Below, piece by piece: positions 52,191 to 59,647 of a stretch of DNA of 64,000 nt. The stretch is from positions 62,001 through 126,000 of the forward strand of contig NZ_NVQE01000003.1 in NCBI RefSeq assembly GCF_002591975.1, given 5' to 3'. Each line of letters opens with the position of its first letter. Position 1 is the stretch's first letter. The notes under the pieces are model-generated. The model had not been told where the DNA came from and searched no databases. It was given only the letters and a program-made list of their open reading frames with translations. A program made the position numbers and the translations under genes. Source of the stretch: Mycobacterium neglectum (GTDB lineage Bacteria; Actinomycetota; Actinomycetes; Mycobacteriales; Mycobacteriaceae).

Positions 52191-52580
52191 CTAGCTGTCC
52201 GCGATGCCGTCGTCGGTGGGGTCGCCGCACCGGTGCCTGATGTCGACCAGCGGCTGACGAATTCCGTGCAGATCCGCCTTGGTCTGAGGATGCTGATTCA
52301 GGTAATCCTCAACCTGCGCCTGAACCTCATCCCGCGGGGTCCCCTCGAGATTGGTGAAGAACCAGTTCACGTCCGGGTGCGTGAAGAGGTAGGCAGATGT
52401 CGCCGCCGAAACACCCGAAGCGACACCAGCCAGGTCAGCGGCGGTGCAGTTCGGTGGCGGTGGCGGTGCGGGTTGCGCCATTGCCGAGGGCATGGCGCCG
52501 ATGAACAGCGCACCAGCGATCGCGCCGGTTCCCACCGCGCCAGCTACCGCACGTCGGGCAGTATGGGCCGAGAGCATCAT
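52191..52580 (-). CDS. Rv0203-like secreted haem-binding protein 1
   Basis: A 129-residue exported protein. A signal peptide ends near residue 36 (IGAMPSAMAQPAPP). The mature part has cysteines at both ends (PNCTAADLAG and IRHRCGDPT) and two YLxxHP motifs (YLFTHPDVN, YLNQHPQTK); the Tyr and His four residues apart match the haem ligands described for Rv0203. ATG 52580 has AGGAG 7 nt upstream. Would carry haem in the periplasm or outside, toward the MmpL11/MmpL3 pathway. Rest of 52581-52752 shows no gene. Confidence 0.83.
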   Translation of the reverse strand: MMLSAHTARRAVAGAVGTGAIAGALFIGAMPSAMAQPAPPPPPNCTAADLAGVASGVSAATSAYLFTHPDVNWFFTNLEGTPRDEVQAQVEDYLNQHPQTKADLHGIRQPLVDIRHRCGDPTDDGIADS

Positions 52581-52752
52581 TGCCAAGCTCCTTCATCGGA
52601 AATGGTAGAGGCCGTAACCATGGGCGGCTACCGACATCATGAGCTAATCAGAATCTGCGCGGACTTTCTTGTGTTGGGGCCAACGAGTCGCGAGAAAGGC
52701 TGAAAACGCAGCTCAATACCCCTACCTGCGAAGGCTGCGCGGTTGGCCCGGG

Positions 52753-53331
52753 CTAGGGCAAGCCTGCGATCGCAGCGCCGGGAAGCGCCCCGGTGCCCTG
52801 CGAAACCGGCGATGCCGCCGCGGGCTGCGTTGGCGACACTGCGCCGGTCGAACCCGCGGTAGGCGCGTTGTGCACGCCCCCTGGCAAACTTGCCGGAAGG
52901 GTCGGGCTTCCTTGCGCCTGCTGCGCGGCCTGCATCAGACCCATCATCTGCGGCAGTGTCAGCGGCAGTTTGCACCGAGCGGAGAGAGATGCGAGCGGCT
53001 GCTGTAGCTGCTGCATGTCCTTGGCGGCTTGCGGGTTCGCGTCGAAGTACGTCTTAACGGCGGCCAGCGACTGCGGGCCGCCCTGCTGCTTGGCGATGAC
53101 CGTCAACGCCTGATTGGTCTGCGGATGTTCGTCGAGGTAGTCGGCCGTTGAGGTGGCTACCGCCCCAATCGTCGCAGCGACTTCGCTGGCCGCGCATGGA
53201 TCGGGTGCCGCAGTTGCTGAGGGCATGACGGGCGATGACGACACCGTCAGGGCGAGGACCGCGGCACCAGCCACGGTGACAGCGAACGTGGCCGAAAGGC
53301 CACGGCGCGGCACAGCAGTGATGGATCTCAT
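52753..53331 (-). CDS. Rv0203-like secreted haem-binding protein 2, longer form
   Basis: A 192-residue exported protein, related to the gene downstream. Signal peptide about 1-42 (LALTVSSSPVMPSATAA), then CAASEVAATIGAVAT, one YLxxHP motif (YLDEHPQTN) and a second cysteine in LSARCKLP. A C-terminal extension of about 60 residues, rich in Gly, Pro, Ala and Ser, is absent from its neighbour. ATG 53331 has AGGAG 7 nt upstream. Two tandem haem-binding genes suggest duplication with divergence of the tail. Confidence 0.8.
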   Translation of the reverse strand: MRSITAVPRRGLSATFAVTVAGAAVLALTVSSSPVMPSATAAPDPCAASEVAATIGAVATSTADYLDEHPQTNQALTVIAKQQGGPQSLAAVKTYFDANPQAAKDMQQLQQPLASLSARCKLPLTLPQMMGLMQAAQQAQGSPTLPASLPGGVHNAPTAGSTGAVSPTQPAAASPVSQGTGALPGAAIAGLP

Positions 53332-53694
53332 AGGCGCACTCCTTACGATTTGAGAATGCATCGGCGCACCGAAAACGCTCGCGAATAGGCGGCAATCGAT
53401 CCCCGACCGCAAAACCGGCCGAACGGCCACCATCCATATTGCCATCGACACCGCGGGGCCTACGAATTCAGCGAGCAGATACACACCTCAACGACAGCAG
53501 ACCGACACCCGCCGACCAGGTTGGACCGGGTACCGAAAAAGAGGATTAGAGCTGCTTAAGGCGTTGCTGGCAGGATCCTCGCGTGTGCTCGCCATAGCAC
53601 ATCCTGTTGTACGCTCACGCTAGCAACGCCGGACCGAATGTCGACGGCAGCGCGACTCCGGGGAGAAAGCGGGGAGTTCACCATCCAGCAGTTC
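53332..53694. promoter_or_regulatory. Divergent intergenic region before mmpL11 with a structured element
   Basis: 363 bp with no convincing gene. It holds a nested inverted repeat at 53560-53630: GGCGTTGCT (53560-53568) with AGCAACGCC (53622-53630); inside it CAGGAT (53571-53576) with ATCCTG (53601-53606), and TGTGCT (53584-53589) with AGCACA (53596-53601). The outermost arm ends 64 bp before the mmpL11 ATG. It could be an RNA leader structure or clustered operators. Promoters for both divergent genes must lie here; I cannot place them firmly. Confidence 0.5.
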
Positions 53695-56592
53695 ATGATG
53701 CGCTTGAGTGGCACCCTGCGCAGATATCGCTGGGCGGTGTTCGCTGTGTGGCTGCTTCTCCTGGTGCCGTCGATCTATCTCGCGTTGAACCAATCCAGTC
53801 ACCTCACCGGCGGTGGTTTCGAGGTCGAAGGTTCGCAGTCGCTGCGGGTCCAGCGTGAACTCGAGCAGAACTTCCCGGATCAGGGTGCCTCACCGTTGGC
53901 GTTGGTGGCCGCGCCGCGCGCCGATGCGTCCTACGACGACATGAACGTCGCGGTCGCCGCTCTGGAGCGTGCCGCAGCCGAGGTGCCCAGCGTCCGGGTC
54001 GTGCCCAATCCGCAACAGCCGGCGCCGCAGCCCGATCGCCCGTACGTCGTCACGCTGCAACTGGACTTCAACAACACCGGCGCGGTCGACGTCGCCAAAC
54101 AACTCCGCCAGAAGGTCGGGATCAACGGCGAGGACCCCGGCGAGATCGAGAACGGCAGGGTCAAGCTCTACGTCATCGGCCAGGGCGCACTCGGCGCGGC
54201 GGCCACCCAGGCCACCAAGCACGACATCGCTCAGGCCGAACAATGGAACCTGCCGATCGTCCTGATCGTCCTGCTTGCGGTGTTCGGATCACTGGCGGCC
54301 GCGGCGATGCCGCTGGTGCTCGGCATCTGCACGGTCGTCGTGACCATGGGTCTGGTCTATCTGATGTCGATGTACACGACCATGTCGGTGTTCGTGACGT
54401 CGACGGTGTCGATGTTCGGTATCGCCCTGGCCATCGACTACTCACTGTTCATCCTCATGCGATTCCGCGAAGAACTGCGCGCCGGCCGCGATCCCGAACA
54501 GGCCGCCGACGCCGCCATGGCCACCTCCGGTCTGGCGGTCGTACTTTCCGGCCTCACGGTGATCGCCTCGGTGACCGGCATCTACCTGATTCACACACCG
54601 GTCCTGGTTTCGATGGCCACCGGCGCGATTCTGGCGGTCGCCGTTGCGGTGCTGACCTCGACGACGCTGACGCCTGCCGTGCTGGGCACGTTCGGCAGGG
54701 CGGCAGCCAAGCGCTCGTCCTATCTGCACTGGTCGCGGCGTCCGGAAACCACGCAGTCGCGGTTCTGGACACGCTGGACGGGCGCGGTGATGCGACGGCC
54801 GTGGATCGCGGCGCTCGGGGCATCTGCGCTCCTGCTCGCACTGGCTGCCCCCGCGTTCTCGATGGTGCTCGGCAACAGCATGCAGCGTCAGTTCGAGCCG
54901 ACCCACGAGATCCGCGGCGGGGTGAACGCCGCGGCCGAGGCGCTCGGGCCCGGCGCGCTCGGGCCGGTGCGGGTGTTGGTGAGCTTCCCCGACGGCAATG
55001 CCGCGTCGGCTCCCTCAAAGGAACCCCTGCTGGACGCGGTGCGCCAGCGAATGGCCCAGGGCCCCAACGTGGTGTCGGTGGCTCCGGCGGTGTTCGGCGA
55101 GGATTACCGGCATGCCCTGCTGTCCGCCGTGCTTTCGGTCGACCCCGAGGACCTGGGTGCCCGCGAAACGGTCGACTGGATGCGCGCCGAACTGCCTTCG
55201 ACGCCGGGGCTCGGCGATGTCCGCGTCGACGTCGGTGGACCGACCGCACTGATCAAGGACTTCGACGATCAGGTCTCGGCCAAACAGCCACTGGTGTTCG
55301 CGTTCGTCGCGTTGATCGCGTTCGTGATGCTGCTGATCGCGATCCGTTCGGTATTCCTGGCGCTCAAGGGCGTCTTGATGACCGTGCTGTCGGTCGCGGC
55401 CGCCTACGGCAGCTTGGTCGCCGTCTTCCAATGGGGGTGGCTGGAGCCGCTGGGCATCAAACCGATCTCGTCGCTGGACAGCACCATCCCGCCGCTGGTA
55501 CTGGCGATGACGTTCGGCCTGTCGATGGATTACGAGATCTTCCTACTGACTCGCATTCGGGAGCGGTTCCTGCAGACCGGTAACACCCGCGACGCCGTCG
55601 CATACGGGGTGAGCACCAGCGCTCGCACCATCACCAGCGCCGCGCTGATCATGATCGCGGTGTTCACCGGATTCGCATTCGCGGGTATGCCGCTGGTCGC
55701 GCAACTCGGCGTGGCGTGCGCAGTGGCCATCGCCGTCGACGCCACGGTGGTGCGCCTGGTGCTGGTACCCGCGCTGATGGCGATGTTCGACGAATGGAAC
55801 TGGTGGCTGCCGCGTTGGCTGGACCGTATTCTGCCGTCGGTCGACTTCGAAAAGCCGCTGCCCAAGATCGACCTTCCCGATCTCATCCTCATCCCCGACG
55901 ACCTGTCGTCTCTCGGCCCAACCGGGTCGGAACTGCGGATGGTCGTCAAGTCCGCCGCGAAGCTGAAAAATCTTGCGCCCCAAGCTGTTACCGTTGCCGA
56001 CCCGCTGGCTTTCAGCGGCTGCATGCCCGCCAATCAGCTGCGCAGCGCAGGCCTGCTCAACGCCACTCACCGCAACGGAGCAGGCGGCAAAGCGGTGCTC
56101 ACCGCCGAACTGCCGGTGCATCCGGTGACGATGTGGCGGGGCCGGCTGTCGGTGGCGTTGGAGGCACTTGGCGCGGCGTCCGGTTTCGAGCGGGCGCCGA
56201 TGGAGCGGCGCAGTCCGGTGGAGACCACGAATGTGCAACTGCCGACCGGCGACCGCTTGCAGATCCCGACCGGCGCCGAGACGCTGCGGCTGCAGAGCTA
56301 CCTCATCATGTGCCGAAACAGCACCAGGGACTACGCAGAGTTTGCCGATTTGGTCGAGGCGATGGAGACTCGAACCGCCGCAGAGGTACTGGCGGGGATG
56401 GACCGGTACTACTCTGGACAGGGTTCGAGGAAACAGTGGGTGGCCACCCAGTTGGTACGTCGACTGGCTGACCCCCAGCCGTCAGACGAGCACGACACCC
56501 GCATGTCGGGCCCGCAAGCGGAGGCCGAATGGGCCAAAGTGAGGGAGCGTTGCCTGTCGGTGGCGGTGGCGATGCTGGAGGAGGCGAGGTGA
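53695..56592 (+). CDS. mmpL11: Lipid and haem transporter MmpL11
   Basis: A 965-residue RND transporter; in mycobacteria MmpL11 exports mycolate wax esters and long-chain triacylglycerols and is linked with haem uptake. The Asp-Tyr pairs lie in GIALAIDYSLFILMRFREE and TFGLSMDYEIFLLTRIRERF. The C-terminal domain (about 720-965) contains PVETTNVQLPTGDRLQIPTG and ends RCLSVAVAMLEEAR as in Rv0202c. ATG 53695 (MMRLSGTLRRYRW) equals the M. tuberculosis start and length (966); an upstream ATG at 53638 is not needed. The stop overlaps the next gene by 4 bp. Confidence 0.95.
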   Translation: MMRLSGTLRRYRWAVFAVWLLLLVPSIYLALNQSSHLTGGGFEVEGSQSLRVQRELEQNFPDQGASPLALVAAPRADASYDDMNVAVAALERAAAEVPSVRVVPNPQQPAPQPDRPYVVTLQLDFNNTGAVDVAKQLRQKVGINGEDPGEIENGRVKLYVIGQGALGAAATQATKHDIAQAEQWNLPIVLIVLLAVFGSLAAAAMPLVLGICTVVVTMGLVYLMSMYTTMSVFVTSTVSMFGIALAIDYSLFILMRFREELRAGRDPEQAADAAMATSGLAVVLSGLTVIASVTGIYLIHTPVLVSMATGAILAVAVAVLTSTTLTPAVLGTFGRAAAKRSSYLHWSRRPETTQSRFWTRWTGAVMRRPWIAALGASALLLALAAPAFSMVLGNSMQRQFEPTHEIRGGVNAAAEALGPGALGPVRVLVSFPDGNAASAPSKEPLLDAVRQRMAQGPNVVSVAPAVFGEDYRHALLSAVLSVDPEDLGARETVDWMRAELPSTPGLGDVRVDVGGPTALIKDFDDQVSAKQPLVFAFVALIAFVMLLIAIRSVFLALKGVLMTVLSVAAAYGSLVAVFQWGWLEPLGIKPISSLDSTIPPLVLAMTFGLSMDYEIFLLTRIRERFLQTGNTRDAVAYGVSTSARTITSAALIMIAVFTGFAFAGMPLVAQLGVACAVAIAVDATVVRLVLVPALMAMFDEWNWWLPRWLDRILPSVDFEKPLPKIDLPDLILIPDDLSSLGPTGSELRMVVKSAAKLKNLAPQAVTVADPLAFSGCMPANQLRSAGLLNATHRNGAGGKAVLTAELPVHPVTMWRGRLSVALEALGAASGFERAPMERRSPVETTNVQLPTGDRLQIPTGAETLRLQSYLIMCRNSTRDYAEFADLVEAMETRTAAEVLAGMDRYYSGQGSRKQWVATQLVRRLADPQPSDEHDTRMSGPQAEAEWAKVRERCLSVAVAMLEEAR

Positions 56593-57068
56593 CGGTGACT
56601 CCCGAGGTTCGGGAAACCCCGCGCCGCCAGCCTGACGATCGGCCCGTCGAGTTCTGGCCCACCTCTGCGATTCGCGCCGCATTGGAGACCGACGATCTCA
56701 CCGTCTGGCAGCGCATCGTGGCGGCGATCAAGCGCGACCCGTTTGGACGAACGGCACGCCAGGTCGAGGAAGTCCTGCAGACAGCACGTCCGTACGGCGT
56801 CTCGAAGGCGCTCGCCGAGGTACTCGGACGCACCCGCGAACATCTGGAGGCCAACGAGCGCGCCGAAGTAGCGCGCCATATCCACGCGATGCTCGACAGG
56901 TCCGGATTGGGACAGCAGGAGTTCGCGTCGCGTATCGGCGTGCCGAACAATGAATTCGCGGCCTATCTGAGCGGTGAGACCAGTCCGTCGGCATCTCTGA
57001 TGGTGCGCATGCGCAAGCTCTCCGACCGGTTCGCCAAGATGCGCTCGACGCGCCGCGACAACCCGTGA
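56589..57068 (+). CDS. Helix-turn-helix domain protein (Rv0201c-like)
   Basis: A 159-residue protein. Its C-terminal half resembles an XRE-type helix-turn-helix (LDRSGLGQQEFASRIGVPNN, YLSGETSPSASLMVRM); the N-terminal half is an uncharacterised helical domain beginning VEFWPTSAIRAALETDD. The GTG start overlaps the mmpL11 stop (GTGA). It corresponds in place to Rv0201c. Could be a regulator of the mmpL11 operon, but no direct evidence. Confidence 0.8.
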   Translation: MTVTPEVRETPRRQPDDRPVEFWPTSAIRAALETDDLTVWQRIVAAIKRDPFGRTARQVEEVLQTARPYGVSKALAEVLGRTREHLEANERAEVARHIHAMLDRSGLGQQEFASRIGVPNNEFAAYLSGETSPSASLMVRMRKLSDRFAKMRSTRRDNP

Positions 57069-57076
57069 CCTGACTT

Positions 57077-57787
57077 TTGCCGACGACCACCTTTGCGCTG
57101 ATCCCCGGAGCCGGTGGCAGCGCATGGTTCTGGCACCGCGTCACGCCACTGCTGGCGGCCACCGGCGCCACGGCAATCCCGATCGAATTGCCTGCGGGCG
57201 ATGACGCCGCCGATCTGGGGCGCTATGCCGACATCGTCGTGGAGTCGGTGGCCGAGGTATCGGCGGCCACGGGGCCGCTCGTGCTGGTCGGCCAGTCACT
57301 GGGTGCCTTCACGGCGCCTATTGTGGCGACGCGAGTGCCGACTGCGCTCATCGTGCTGGTGAACCCGATGGTGCCGACGGCCGGCGAGCCCGGCGAGCCC
57401 GGCGAGCAATGGTGGGAGAACACCGGGCAGCGGGCAGCGCGGATTGCGTACTTTGCGCGAATAGGTCTGTCTCGCCAGGACTTTGATCCAGTCGAGGACT
57501 TTTTCCACGACGTACCTACGGCGGTGCGCAATGAGGCCTTGCGCCAGCCCGAGCCGCAACAGTCCGCCACCCCCTTCGAGGGACCGTGGCCGCTGAACGA
57601 TTGGCCGGATGTGCCCACACGTGTTATCGCAGGCAACGACGACCGCTTGTTCCCACTGGAATTTCAGCGCAGAGTCGTACGCGAACGGCTCGGCCTGGAG
57701 GTGGACGTGATGCCGGGTGGACACCTGTTGGCGTTGAGTCGGCCGCAGGAACTGGTCGACCTACTGGTTGATATCGCACAATTCTAG
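57077..57787 (+). CDS. Alpha/beta-hydrolase fold protein
   Basis: A 236-residue alpha/beta hydrolase. The nucleophile serine is in LVLVGQSLGAF, the acid in VIAGNDDRLFPLEF, and the histidine in MPGGHLLALSRP, all in family order. PGAGGSAWFWHRVTPLL provides the oxyanion-hole strand. TTG 57077 is the best start (LPTTTFALIPGAGG). A three-fold GEP repeat (AGEPGEPGEQ) lies in the lid region. The substrate is unknown; it is co-oriented with mmpL11. Confidence 0.86.
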   Translation: MPTTTFALIPGAGGSAWFWHRVTPLLAATGATAIPIELPAGDDAADLGRYADIVVESVAEVSAATGPLVLVGQSLGAFTAPIVATRVPTALIVLVNPMVPTAGEPGEPGEQWWENTGQRAARIAYFARIGLSRQDFDPVEDFFHDVPTAVRNEALRQPEPQQSATPFEGPWPLNDWPDVPTRVIAGNDDRLFPLEFQRRVVRERLGLEVDVMPGGHLLALSRPQELVDLLVDIAQF

Positions 57788-57796
57788 GAGGGCCGC

Positions 57797-57895
57797 ATGA
57801 GCAGTAAAAACAACCTTGTCGAAGGGGCCGAACCCGGAGGGACAGTTCAACTCTGGGAATGGATCGGCGACGGCGCGACCACGTTCAGCTACTAG
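57797..57895 (+). CDS. Small 32-residue peptide of unknown function
   Basis: ATG 57797 has a perfect AGGAGG (57786-57791) 5 nt upstream, overlapping the hydrolase stop, and the frame ends with TAG at 57895. The peptide starts MSSKNNLVEGAEPGG, has LWEW near the middle and ends TTFSY. It has no signal peptide. The strength of the ribosome site, unusual in this GC-rich window, and its place in an operon argue for real translation. No family is recognised. Confidence 0.55.
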   Translation: MSSKNNLVEGAEPGGTVQLWEWIGDGATTFSY

Positions 57896-57911
57896 TCGCC
57901 TCCCGGTAACA

Positions 57912-58307
57912 ATGGACATCGAACGGATTCTCCGCGAGACCAAAAGTGTGGCGATCGTAGGTGTTTCGGCCGACCCAATGCGTCCGAGCCATGGCGTCTG
58001 GCAGTACCTGAAGTCCGCGAGCGACTACGAGCTGTACCTGGTCAACCCGACGATCAGCGAGATCGGCGGCGACGTGGTCTACCCGTCACTCGCGGATCTG
58101 CCGGTGGTACCCGACATGGTGGACGTATTCCGTCGCCGCGAGCAGCTGCGCTCCGTGCTGGACGACACGATCGCGATCGGCGCGAAAACGCTGTGGCTGC
58201 AACAGGGTCTGGCCGATGACGACGTCGCCCGCGATGGTGTCGCGGCCGGGCTGCAGGTCGTGATGGATCGCTGCCTGAAGGTGGACCACGCCCGCCTGCT
58301 CGGCTAA
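57912..58307 (+). CDS. CoA-binding (YccU-type) protein
   Basis: A 131-residue Rossmann-fold CoA-binding protein of the YccU family. VAIVGVSADPMRPSHGVWQYL holds the nucleotide-binding loop and VDVFRRREQLRSVLDDTIAI the conserved helix; KTLWLQQGLADDDVA and MDRCLKVDHARLLG complete the family pattern. Length is typical. ATG 57912 begins directly before the domain. It overlaps the convergent gene by 4 bp. Cellular role not defined. Confidence 0.88.
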   Translation: MDIERILRETKSVAIVGVSADPMRPSHGVWQYLKSASDYELYLVNPTISEIGGDVVYPSLADLPVVPDMVDVFRRREQLRSVLDDTIAIGAKTLWLQQGLADDDVARDGVAAGLQVVMDRCLKVDHARLLG

Positions 58308-58993
58308 CGCGAGTGGATCGGCGACACGTCGTCGACCAACCACCGACCGTCCTGCTTGGACAGTTGCACCCGCAACGCGAGCACGGCAGTGTCCGGTGGA
58401 TTGCCTGGCGAGTTCTGCGTCCCGCGCAGGACCACCGCGACGCTGGCGGCGGCCGGGCCGATCGCCTCGACCCCCGCAGATATGGTGCTGGCCTGAGCTG
58501 TGATGTTCCGGCTCGCCAAATCTTGTGCCGCAGAGGCAAATTCCTTCTTGAACTCCTCCGCGCTCTGCGGCGACATCAACTCGGCAACGCGATCGATAGA
58601 TGCGGTAGGACTCGCCGGGATGAACGTCGCCGAGTCCTCTGACACCTTGGTGGCGATGCCGATGACTTCGGCCGTGTCGTTGTTCAGGGTGCGGTCGGGC
58701 ACCGACCAGTTCAGGTAGCCGACGACCACTGCTGCGGCCAGCGTCGCGGTCGCGGCCGCCGCCACCGCCAGTCGCAGCCGTGGCCCGTCGTCGTCGGTGC
58801 CGACGGTCACCCCGTCCCTGCGGGCCAGTACGACGTTGACGACGACGGCCTGGACGATGAGCAGGCAAAGCACCGAAAACACCGACACCCACCACAGCGG
58901 CCAAGCGAGCGCGATGCCGATGTACACCAGTGCGGCGATCGCGGCCAGCGGCGGCGCCACGTCGAACGCCAGGATGCGCAAACTGTTCCTCAT
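58304..58993 (-). CDS. Mce-associated-like membrane protein (Rv0200-like)
   Basis: A 229-residue protein, the same length as Rv0200. Three helices are visible (about 8-33, 38-57, 75-95), then an outer domain with the alpha/beta layout of Mce-associated proteins (EFKKEFASAAQDLASRNITA, VVLRGTQNSPG, DGRWLVDDVSPI). ATG overlaps the TGA of the upstream gene (ATGA), so both are made together. Probably an accessory envelope protein. Confidence 0.83.
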   Translation of the reverse strand: MRNSLRILAFDVAPPLAAIAALVYIGIALAWPLWWVSVFSVLCLLIVQAVVVNVVLARRDGVTVGTDDDGPRLRLAVAAAATATLAAAVVVGYLNWSVPDRTLNNDTAEVIGIATKVSEDSATFIPASPTASIDRVAELMSPQSAEEFKKEFASAAQDLASRNITAQASTISAGVEAIGPAAASVAVVLRGTQNSPGNPPDTAVLALRVQLSKQDGRWLVDDVSPIHSR

Positions 58994-59583
58994 CGGATCG
59001 ACTCCAGCCGGGAGATCATCGGCTTGCCATCGACATCGGAGACGTCGAGCCGCAGCGTCCAGCGCACCGTCTGCGGCTTGTCGTTGCCTGCGTTCTCGCT
59101 GACCGACGTGGCCACGACCAGCACGGTGTCGGTGCGGGAGGCGAACGGGGAAATATCGGAGGACGACGGCGGCCGCTGGCCCTCCGAGCCCGGCTGTTCG
59201 TGGTGGACGAATTCCACCGCCACCGAGTCGACCTGGCCCGTCGTGCGCGACTGCAACTTCTGGACCAACTCGCGATACGGCCTCACCGCGGCGTCGAAGT
59301 CCGCGTTGAGCTGGCCGACGGTGCCCTCGTGGAGCTGGGCCAGACTGGCGTCGACGGTGTCTTTGTTCATGTTGATGAGCACGCTGGTCCAGTCGGCGGC
59401 GGCCTGCATGGCACCGGTGCGGTAGCGCAGTTCATCGGCGTCGCTGCGATGCTGCGTCCAGATCAGCGCGGCGAGCACGACCGCGACGATCGCTATCACG
59501 CCGGCCACCGCCGAGGCGATGCCATAGCCGGAAATGTCGGAACCGTGATCGGTGTCGGCCGGCGTTGACTCGTCATCGGGCAT
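58990..59583 (-). CDS. Mce-associated-like membrane protein (Rv0199-like)
   Basis: A 197-residue protein with an acidic N-terminus, one helix (about 22-42, IASAVAGVIAIVAVVLAALI), and an outer domain with helical part (WTSVLINMNKDTVDASLAQL) and C-terminal strands (TVRWTLRLDVSDVDGKPMIS), as in Mce-associated proteins. ATG 59583 is chosen; GTG 59613 would add ten residues. It forms a two-gene unit with the Rv0200-like gene and diverges from zmp1. Rv0199 is the counterpart. Confidence 0.82.
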   Translation of the reverse strand: MPDDESTPADTDHGSDISGYGIASAVAGVIAIVAVVLAALIWTQHRSDADELRYRTGAMQAAADWTSVLINMNKDTVDASLAQLHEGTVGQLNADFDAAVRPYRELVQKLQSRTTGQVDSVAVEFVHHEQPGSEGQRPPSSSDISPFASRTDTVLVVATSVSENAGNDKPQTVRWTLRLDVSDVDGKPMISRLESIR

Positions 59584-59647
59584 GCGCGTGAGGGTACCGG
59601 GGGGCTCACTCACGCAGCTGCCGCGACCTGTCTGGCACCCTGGTGGG

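Noticed and set aside
52604..52705. 33-codon plus-strand frame between the two haem-binding genes
   Set aside because: No ribosome-binding site, unremarkable composition and an antisense promoter location.
53638..53694. Longer start of mmpL11 at ATG 53638
   Set aside because: The M. tuberculosis protein starts at the equivalent of 53695 and the extra 19 residues have no conserved features.
57797..57895. The 32-residue peptide as a lasso or other modified peptide precursor
   Set aside because: No leader-peptidase, cyclase, B-protein or exporter gene is near, and no clear core motif is seen; kept only as an unknown small protein.
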